A stretch of DNA of 19,931 nucleotides from contig CAZAGT010000051.1 of the NCBI GenBank assembly GCA_964484515.1, forward strand, positions 1 through 19,931. The letters are read 5' to 3'. Position numbers and translations under genes: made by a program. The DNA comes from CAZAGT01 sp964484515 (GTDB lineage Bacteria > Desulfobacterota > DSM-4660 > Desulfatiglandales > HGW-15). The notes under the pieces are model-generated. The model was not told the DNA's origin, searched no databases, and saw nothing but the letters and a program-made list of their open reading frames with translations. This document shows positions 13,714 to 19,931 of the stretch, piece after piece. Numbering within the stretch: position 1 is the first letter of the stretch; every line of letters starts with the position of its first letter.

Positions 13714-15313
13714 TTAACACCGGAGCCTTTCGATCAGGACCTGCGAGACCTGCTCAATCGCCCTATTCATGTCGATCGGCCTCGTAATGATGAGATCTAC
13801 GTCCGAGCCCGTCATCCCCATGTCCAAATCACGGCTTCCGTAGGCCGCGAGGGTGGCGATCGGGACACCAGGAGCCAGCGTCTTCATCTTGTGGACGATC
13901 ACGTCCGCGTGAACGTCAGACATCCTGGCGTCCGACACGATCAAATCATACTTCTTCCGTTTCAGTTTTTTCAATGCCTCCGGAATACTCACGGCCCCAT
14001 CGACCATGAAACCTCGATGTTGAAGTAGCTGCAATAGGAGTTCGCGCGTCATGTCTTGATCTTCAATAATCAGGATGCGAGCATCCTTCAGTTTGGCCCT
14101 AATGATATTCCTCTTTGGCTTGGGCGCTTGCGGCGCAAGTGGGAGCCTGATATTGATCGTGGTTCCCTGCCCCGTCTTGCTTGTCACCTCAATGTTCTTT
14201 TGATGTCCCGCTACGGCAGCATAAGCGAGTCTCAAGCCAAACCCATCACTTGTGATATCTTTTGTCGTCCCGAATGGATTAGAAATCAGATCTTTGACCC
14301 GGTCCGGGATACCCGGCCCNNNNNNNNNNATCCTGGATATAGATGTGCGCACTACCGGCATTCTCCTCTGTCGTCAGGTATAATTCTCCGCCTCCCGGCA
14401 TGGCCTCCATGGCACTGATAATCATGTGCCGCAGCACGTCGCGGACGGCGCCCGGATCTCCCACCACGGGTGAAACCGGTCGCAAGTAGGTCTTGAGATT
14501 GATCTTTATGCCCCGCTCGTCGCTCGCCCGTTTGAGGTCCGGCGCGGTCAATATGAGGGCCTCCTTCACTGTTTCTTTCAGGTCGAAACGGGGACCGGCG
14601 GTTGGATCTTGTTCAGTGTTGGAAAACCGGCTCAACTTGCGGACGCTGTGTTGCAGATCCCGGACAGCGGCCTCGATATTTGTCAGACGGGTAATGCCCT
14701 CCGGATGCATCGGTGTTACGAGGGATTGGAGGGCCTTCGTGTTTTCGGCAATCACCTCGAGATTCGGACTGAGATGGCGGGTCAATCCTCCCGCCATGGT
14801 GGTAACGGCCTCCGTTTTCTTGGCATGGATGCGTTCGCTTTCGAACCTCTTCCTCTTTTCGAGCCGCGTCAGGCTGCTAAGGAGGGCCGTACGCCCATGG
14901 AATCGGATCTTCTTGACCCTGGCGTCGCAAAGCAACCTATCACCGGTCTTGGAAACGAGCGTCACCTCCCATTGCTCGGCTGCAACCTGCCCGGCAGCCC
15001 ATTGCTGAAGCAGCTTTCTTCCGGATGCCCTTTCATCGGGGTGAAACAGGTCCAAGAAATCGCGGCCGATCAACTCCTCGGCGGTGACCCCAAATTCTTG
15101 CAGGGCGACTTCATTAACGTCAACGATCTTGCCCTGTTGGATAAGGACGATGCTGGCTGGAATTGAATTGATGAGTTTTCGATGGTCTTTGAGGGCCCGC
15201 TGGAATTGATGGCTCTCTTTTCGAAGAGCCGTCAGCTTTTCCCTGAGGCTATGGGTCTCCGCCTGGAGTTTAGCAATACGGTTTTCCAGTATGTCTCGTT
15301 GTCGTGTTTGCAT
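13714..15313 (-). CDS. PAS-histidine kinase-receiver protein, interrupted by an assembly gap and degenerate at key sites
   Basis: One gene split only by the Ns at 14320-14329. The part before the gap (residues 1-328) has a coiled coil at 5-45, a PAS domain at about 46-160, a DHp region at 161-230, and the start of the ATPase domain. The part after the gap (201 residues) continues with GPGIP, NPFGTTK, DGFGL and GQGTT, then a receiver domain. The two parts join exactly at the kinase G1 box: Y-I-Q-D, then G-P-G-I-P. Several active positions look altered. The H-box reads AGGLTRHLSPNL, placing R179 where the phospho-histidine is usual and H180 one later. The N-box asparagines read H296 and S300. 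The receiver keeps its aspartate (LIVSDARM), but the switch Thr reads Ala and the conserved Lys reads Arg (IITRPID). It may be a weak, non-canonical or sensing-only protein. Confidence 0.8.
14320..14329. other. assembly gap (10 Ns) inside the kinase gene
   Basis: Ten Ns interrupt the ATPase domain of the kinase. Reading across on the minus strand, the last codon before the gap is GAT (D328) and the first after it is GGG of the GPGIP motif. The family motif is D-[NS]-G-x-G, so only one codon (3 nt) is probably missing. Ten is a placeholder length and creates a false frameshift. Confidence 0.95.
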
Positions 15314-15863
15314 GTGCAGATGCTATTCCGATGCCTACCGTGAATCGTCTCAATTTGTCCCCAAAGCGCCGGTGCGGCTTAACCGGTCGGTTCTGCAATG
15401 GTCGCGCAACAGAATAGGGTCTTCCGAGAGAGGTTGGGGAGATAGATGCTATGAGGGTGCCTTGCCGGAGACCCGAACCCTGAGCCCGGAGGTGCTCAGT
15501 CCGGGTCTTACGCGAAGCGGTCAGATCGATAATCAACCTTGAAACGTGCCAGAATAGCCTTGATGTCGCTTGGATGATACCGTAACATAGCTTGCCTGAG
15601 TCTGACAACCGGGAAAAGGTTTACGACCGGCAACCCACTTCACCAGCACCCCATGAAAGGTTGCCAAATCGTGACAGGGCTCGCCGACAGGTCTGAGATT
15701 GTAGCAGACCGAGAACCTTCTTCGAGAACAGACCCTTGCCCCCGTCCACCGCCGTTGGCGGCCTGGCCGGTTGCGCGCTCCTTAGAGATCATGTGCCGGA
15801 GGCCAGGAAAGGTATTCACACGCAACAGACGGAAACGACAACGTGATCAAACCAGGGAGTGAA
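15314..15863. other. intergenic region between the kinase gene and dnaE
   Basis: About 550 nt between divergent genes, with no convincing coding sequence. The main structure is the strong hairpin at 15469-15508. A small CCGCC/GGCGG stem with a 3-nt loop lies at 15749-15761. I could not pick out a clear sigma-70 promoter for dnaE. The region might hold a small RNA, but I do not recognise a family. Confidence 0.45.
15469..15508. other. thirteen-base-pair intergenic hairpin, possible structured RNA
   Basis: AGACCCG (15469-15475) pairs with CGGGTCT (15502-15508), and CTGAGC (15480-15485) pairs with GCTCAG (15494-15499). A small internal loop lies between them and an 8-nt terminal loop inside. 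Weak further pairing, AGGTTG at 15432-15437 with CAACCT at 15535-15540, could enclose it. No U-tract follows on either strand, so a simple intrinsic terminator is unlikely. Confidence 0.4.
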
Positions 15864-18800
15864 ATGACAGATTCGTCTTCCTTTGTTCACCTGCATGTCC
15901 ATACCGAATTCAGTCTCCTGGACGGGGCCATCCGAGTCGGGAAACTCCTAGACAAGGCCTGCAACCTGGGGATGAAGGCCGTCGGTGTTACCGACCACGG
16001 TAATATCTTCGGGGCCGTTGAACTCTTCAGTCAGGCCGCCAAAAAGGGTATTAAGCCCATCCTCGGCTGTGAAGTCTACGTCGCTCCAGGTCATCGCAAA
16101 GACCGGGCGCCCTCGCCGGACGGTCGCCCCCATGCGCATCATCTCATCCTCCTTGTGATGAACGAGAAGGGCTACAGGAACTTGAGTCGACTCGTTACCC
16201 TGGGTCATCTGGAAGGGTTTTACTACCACCCTCGTGTGGACATCGAGTTGCTGAAGGAATACCACGAAGGGCTCATTGCCCAATCCGCCTGCCTCAAAGG
16301 GGTCGTCCCGTATCTGATAATGGCTGGAAGAATCGAAGAGGCCAGAAGACATGTGCAGGAATTGGCGACTGTCTTCGACCAAGAGCGATTCTACCTCGAG
16401 GTGCAAGCCAACAGGCTGCCGGAGCAGATCAAGCTCAATCCTATTCTCAAAGAACTCGGCCGGGAGATGTCCATACCCCTCGTGGCGACAAATGACTGCC
16501 ACTATCTGAACCGGGACGACGCCATGGCCCACGATGCCCTGCTCTGTATTCAAACGGGCAAGTCGATTGACGAGCCCAAACGGCTGCGATTCTCGAACGA
16601 CGAGTTCTTCTTCAAATCACGCGAGGAAATGGAAATTGCCCTCGGCGATGATGGGTACATGGAGGCCCTGGAAAATACGGGTCGGATTGCGGATCGCTGC
16701 GCATATGAAATGGAGTTCGGCCGCTATAAGTACCCCGTCTACCAGGTTCCCGAAGGGATGAGCCTGGACCAACTCCTCAGAGACGAGGCTCAAGCCGGGC
16801 TTCAAAGAAGGCTTGCCCGTAGGAAAGAAGAGGGTGAGACGATTACCTCCGCCTTGACGGCCGAGTATCAGGAGAGGCTCGATTTCGAGCTGGATACGAT
16901 CATCGAGATGGGCTTTGCAGGCTATTTCCTGATAGTCGCCGAGTTCATCGACTACGCGCGCCGCAATGACATTCCGGTGGGCCCCGGCCGAGGATCGGCC
17001 GCCGGCTCTCTGGTGGCCTTTTGTCTCAACATCACCAACATCGACCCCCTCAAGTACGGTCTCCTGTTCGAACGGTTTCTGAACCCCGGACGCATAAGCA
17101 TGCCGGATATCGACATTGATTTCTGCATCCACGGAAGGGATGAGGTCATTCGGCACGTGGCGGAGAAATATGGGCGCGAGAACGTCGGTCAAATCATCAC
17201 CTTCGGCACCATGAAGGCCAGGGGGGTCCTTCGCGATGTCGGCCGCACGCTCGGCATTCCCTATGGCGAGGTTGACAAGATCGCGAAGCTGGTGCCGGAG
17301 GGGCCGAATGTCAGTCTCGCCAGGGCAATCGAGGAAGAGCCCGAATTGAAGAGGCTTGAACAGGGCCAGGAGCAGCAGAACAAACTGCTGACGATCGCCC
17401 GCTCGCTTGAGGGCCTGTTGCGGCACGCATCGACTCACGCATCCGGAGTCGTCATCTCGGATCGGCCGCTGGTGGAGTATCTTCCCCTCTTCAAAGGTTC
17501 CGCTGACGAGGTCATGACCCAGTTCACCATGGATCATATTGAAAAACTCGGGCTGATCAAATTCGATTTTCTGGGCCTGAAGACCTTGACGGTCATCAAA
17601 GAGGCATTGAGATTGATCGCAGAGACGACCGGTCAAAAGGTCGATATCGAAAAGATCCCGCTCGATGATCAGGCAACCTTTCAGCTTTGCGGTGAGGGCC
17701 GCACGACAGGCGTCTTTCAACTGGAAAGTACGGGCATGAAAGAGCTCTTGCGAAACCTGCGACCCGAGGTGTTCGAGGATGTCGTCGCCTTGGTAGCCCT
17801 TTATCGACCCGGCCCCTTGGGCAGCAATATGGTCGATGATTTCATCCGGGGGAAACGCGGCAAGGTCAAAATAAAGTACCTTCTCCCGCAGCTCGAACCC
17901 ATCTTGAAGGAGACCTATGGCGTCATTCTGTACCAGGAACAGGTGATGAAGATTGCCCAAGTCCTGGCCGACTACACCTTGGCCGAGGCGGATGAACTGA
18001 GGAAAGCGATCGGCAAAAAGAACGTTAAGATGATGGCCAGACATTGCGCAAGGTTCATCGAGGGCGCCGTCCGGAACGGCGTTGACAAGAAGACGGCGGA
18101 TAGACTTTTTGGTCTTATGGACAAATTTGGCGGATACGGTTTCAATAAGTCCCATTCGGTGGCCTATGCCATGATCGCCTACCAGACGGCCTTTCTCAAA
18201 GCCCATTATCCGGTTCAGTTTATGGCGGCGCTCCTAACGGAAGACATGGGGAATCAGGATAAGACGATCAAAAACATCGCCGAGTGTCGCGACATGGACA
18301 TTCGGATCCTACCTCCCGACCTGAACGAAAGCCAGGCGGACTTTGCCGTAGCAGGCGGGGGAATACGCTTTGGACTTGCCGCTGTCAAGAACGTGGGCCT
18401 GAAGGCGGTTGAGTCGATCATCGCAGAGCGAGAAAGGAGCGGTCCCTTCAGCGGGCTGCTGGAGTTTTGTCGGCGCGTCGACCCGTCCAAAGTAAATCGA
18501 AGGGTCCTGGAGGGCCTTATTCAGTGCGGCGCCTTTGATTTCACCCACATCGAGAGGTCCAGGCACTACGCCTCCCTTGACGAGGTGGTCAGGCTTAGCG
18601 GGGCTAACCAGGACCCCAATCAGCTGAATATGTTCGGCTCGATAGGCGACGACTCGCTTGGCCCCTACGGTTCATTTGAGATACCCGCGGGGGAGGAATG
18701 GGATGAACGGGAGAAATTGCGAAGAGAAAAGGAGGCCTTGGGCTTCTATATCACGGGGCATCCGCTCGATCGGTACTCGGCCGACTTAAAGGGCCTTTCA

Positions 18801-19376
18801 GCGTACGCGATTCAAGACCTCTCGAATCTGAAGCCTAAATCTCCGGTTGCCATAGCTGGAGTCGTGGAGAATGCTAAGGTCAAGAGGACCAAACGAGGGG
18901 AAAAGATGGCCACGATTAACCTCGAAGATGCGACGGGGTCCACCGAGGTCATCCTCTTTCCGGACATATTCAATCGAGCTGCACCGCTCCTCAAGGGCGA
19001 CGAACCGGTGATTGTCCATGGAACAGCGGAGGTGGACGAAAACGTGGCCAAGGTCATTGCGCAGGAGGTCGCGAGCCTCGAGTCGGAGAGACAAAAGGCG
19101 ATTAAGTCGATTGAGATTCCCCTGGCTCCCGCCACGACGTCGCGAGAAAAACTCGAAGAGCTGAAGACCATTCTATTCAGGTACCCCGGTGCTTGCGCCG
19201 TTCTGTTTCGGGTGGAGACGGGCGCGGACCACGCGGCCGTCATCGCAGCTCACAAACGCTACCGAGTTTCACCCTCCCAGGAAATGATCGGAGAGATCGA
19301 GTCTCTCACCGGTCAACATGTGGCCTTCCGATATGGAAAAAAGAATTCAAACGGTCGCCAGCTTACATACACCTAG
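15864..19376 (+). CDS. dnaE: DnaE, DNA polymerase III alpha subunit
   Basis: This is the catalytic subunit of the replicative polymerase. The ATG at 15864 (1170 residues) is preferred because AGGGAG lies 4 nt upstream; the GTG at 15843 adds seven residues without support. Order: PHP domain 1-280, polymerase core with PGRGSAAGSL at about 374, the catalytic aspartates in MPDIDIDF (about 413-420) and the third acid region KFDFLGLKTLT, then fingers, helix-hairpin-helix (GLAAVKNVG) and an OB fold (VAIAGVVENAKVKRTKRGEKMA). The nine PHP metal-site residues all appear present: H11, H13, D20, H45, E70, H92 or H93, C143, D211, H213. In bacteria with an intact site the PHP domain can act as the proofreading exonuclease, unlike in E. 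coli. The 3' end overlaps the NUDIX gene by 44 nt, suggesting co-transcription. Confidence 0.97.
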   Translation: MTDSSSFVHLHVHTEFSLLDGAIRVGKLLDKACNLGMKAVGVTDHGNIFGAVELFSQAAKKGIKPILGCEVYVAPGHRKDRAPSPDGRPHAHHLILLVMNEKGYRNLSRLVTLGHLEGFYYHPRVDIELLKEYHEGLIAQSACLKGVVPYLIMAGRIEEARRHVQELATVFDQERFYLEVQANRLPEQIKLNPILKELGREMSIPLVATNDCHYLNRDDAMAHDALLCIQTGKSIDEPKRLRFSNDEFFFKSREEMEIALGDDGYMEALENTGRIADRCAYEMEFGRYKYPVYQVPEGMSLDQLLRDEAQAGLQRRLARRKEEGETITSALTAEYQERLDFELDTIIEMGFAGYFLIVAEFIDYARRNDIPVGPGRGSAAGSLVAFCLNITNIDPLKYGLLFERFLNPGRISMPDIDIDFCIHGRDEVIRHVAEKYGRENVGQIITFGTMKARGVLRDVGRTLGIPYGEVDKIAKLVPEGPNVSLARAIEEEPELKRLEQGQEQQNKLLTIARSLEGLLRHASTHASGVVISDRPLVEYLPLFKGSADEVMTQFTMDHIEKLGLIKFDFLGLKTLTVIKEALRLIAETTGQKVDIEKIPLDDQATFQLCGEGRTTGVFQLESTGMKELLRNLRPEVFEDVVALVALYRPGPLGSNMVDDFIRGKRGKVKIKYLLPQLEPILKETYGVILYQEQVMKIAQVLADYTLAEADELRKAIGKKNVKMMARHCARFIEGAVRNGVDKKTADRLFGLMDKFGGYGFNKSHSVAYAMIAYQTAFLKAHYPVQFMAALLTEDMGNQDKTIKNIAECRDMDIRILPPDLNESQADFAVAGGGIRFGLAAVKNVGLKAVESIIAERERSGPFSGLLEFCRRVDPSKVNRRVLEGLIQCGAFDFTHIERSRHYASLDEVVRLSGANQDPNQLNMFGSIGDDSLGPYGSFEIPAGEEWDEREKLRREKEALGFYITGHPLDRYSADLKGLSAYAIQDLSNLKPKSPVAIAGVVENAKVKRTKRGEKMATINLEDATGSTEVILFPDIFNRAAPLLKGDEPVIVHGTAEVDENVAKVIAQEVASLESERQKAIKSIEIPLAPATTSREKLEELKTILFRYPGACAVLFRVETGADHAAVIAAHKRYRVSPSQEMIGEIESLTGQHVAFRYGKKNSNGRQLTYT

Positions 19377-19857
19377 CTTTTCGGCTCACCTTGATGACGT
19401 GCTCCTCAAGAACGGCCGGGTCGCAAGGAGACTGAAGATCGAACACCCTGAAGCCGCCGCGATCATCCCTTTTATCTCCGAGAAGGAGATCCTGATGGTT
19501 CGGCAGTATCGATATGCGTTGCAGGAAGAGACACTCGAAATCCCCGCCGGCAAGCTGGACCCGGGAGAGAGTCCCGAGGCGTGCGTCCGGCGAGAACTGC
19601 GAGAGGAGACCGGATATGATGCCGGCGACATCGAATTCCTCTATACCTATGCTCCTGCAATCGGTTATTCAAACGAGCTGATTCACGTCTTTCGCGGCCG
19701 AGGGCTCGAGCGGACCGACGAACAGACGGATCAAGTTGAAATCGACGCCGTTGAGCGGGTGGGCCTTGAAGGGATCAGGGCACTCGTAAAGGAAGGTCTC
19801 ATCCTTGACGGTAAGACCCTCCTGGCCCTATTGATGTTGGACCTGTTGAAGCCATAA
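19333..19857 (+). CDS. NUDIX hydrolase, ADP-ribose pyrophosphatase-like
   Basis: 174 residues from ATG 19333. NUDIX enzymes cleave nucleoside diphosphates linked to another group. The box is complete at residues 73-95: G-x5-E-x7-REL-x-EE-x-G, read as GKLDPGE, seven residues, then RELREETGY. The LEIPAGKLDPGE lead-in is typical of the ADP-ribose pyrophosphatase (NudF-like) group, which hydrolyses ADP-ribose to AMP and ribose 5-phosphate. Substrate specificity cannot be proven from the box alone. The start codon lies inside the end of dnaE in another frame; a second candidate, ATG 19318, adds five residues, and neither has a strong ribosome site. Translation is probably coupled to dnaE. Nothing suggests a direct replication role; the neighbouring position may simply be operon convenience. 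Confidence 0.9.
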   Translation: MEKRIQTVASLHTPSFSAHLDDVLLKNGRVARRLKIEHPEAAAIIPFISEKEILMVRQYRYALQEETLEIPAGKLDPGESPEACVRRELREETGYDAGDIEFLYTYAPAIGYSNELIHVFRGRGLERTDEQTDQVEIDAVERVGLEGIRALVKEGLILDGKTLLALLMLDLLKP

Positions 19858-19881
19858 CTCCCTCTAATAAAATTTCGGCTC

Positions 19882-19899
19882 CTCACAAGAATTTGTGGG
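19882..19899 (+). terminator. weak hairpin after the NUDIX gene
   Basis: CTCACAA (19882-19888) and TTGTGGG (19893-19899) form a seven-pair stem (one G-U) with a 4-nt loop, 24 nt after the stop codon. No T-tract follows on the plus strand, so this is at best a weak or factor-dependent terminator. Confidence 0.25.
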
Positions 19900-19931
19900 T
19901 CAACAGGTTGATATCGAGAGCACCATACATT

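Noticed and set aside
13714..15313. Frameshifted pseudogene or two separate genes
   Set aside because: The apparent frame change is caused by the ten Ns. The flanks join within one conserved ATPase box.
15430..15540. 6S RNA
   Set aside because: The CCTGAGC / GCTCAG elements are loosely reminiscent, but I could not find the long closing stem and central bubble that define 6S RNA.
16617..18206. 529-codon minus-strand open frame inside dnaE
   Set aside because: Long, but entirely antisense to DnaE, which has full motifs and normal length. A mirror frame of a GC-biased gene.
1..19931. CRISPR array, insertion sequence or restriction/defence island
   Set aside because: No regularly spaced repeats, transposase, nuclease or methylase genes are visible.

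Overview
This is a stretch of ordinary bacterial chromosome with several unusual genes. It is gene-dense and moderately GC-rich by eye. The organism is Gram-negative: it has a type IV pilus ATPase, a periplasm-facing DsbD and a bacterial type II fatty-acid gene. The mixture (PilB with a c-di-GMP-binding N-domain, YcgR-like protein, HDIG-type HD protein, atypical DnaB-like helicase, DnaE with an intact PHP site) would suit a Desulfobacterota or Nitrospirota-like lineage, but no rRNA or marker here proves this. A run of ten Ns at 14320-14329 shows a draft scaffold.

Layout. 1-2030 (minus): a YcgR/PilZ-like gene followed by the 5' two thirds of pilB, which runs off the left edge. 2031-2521: intergenic, ending in a 138-nt dispersed repeat. 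2522-3067 (plus): a small HD-domain phosphohydrolase. 3147-4919 (minus): a Twinkle/T7-gp4-like zinc finger, TOPRIM and DnaB-type helicase protein whose TOPRIM catalytic acids look lost. 5211-7067 (plus): complete DsbD. 7118-8107 (minus): FabH. 8108-8768: a long intergenic region with a second copy of the dispersed repeat and a shortened tandem copy. 8769-9917 (plus): cysteine desulfurase. 10077-12240 (plus): a membrane cluster of an M50-like HExxH protein and two translationally coupled small membrane proteins, the first built from repeated helices carrying buried glutamates. 12298-13605 (minus): RarA. 13714-15313 (minus): a PAS/histidine kinase/receiver protein split only by the assembly gap and degenerate at several catalytic positions. 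15864-19376 (plus): DnaE, overlapped at its 3' end by a NUDIX hydrolase that ends at 19857.

How the genes fit together. The left end reads as a surface-motility module under possible c-di-GMP control. RarA, DnaE and the Twinkle-like helicase are replication and repair functions, though not in one operon. DsbD, FabH and the desulfurase are housekeeping genes that appear to stand alone. The parts with least explanation are the membrane cluster at 10077-12240, the dispersed palindromic repeat, the degenerate signalling protein and the Twinkle-like protein. I see no CRISPR array, tRNA, rRNA, insertion sequence or prophage.
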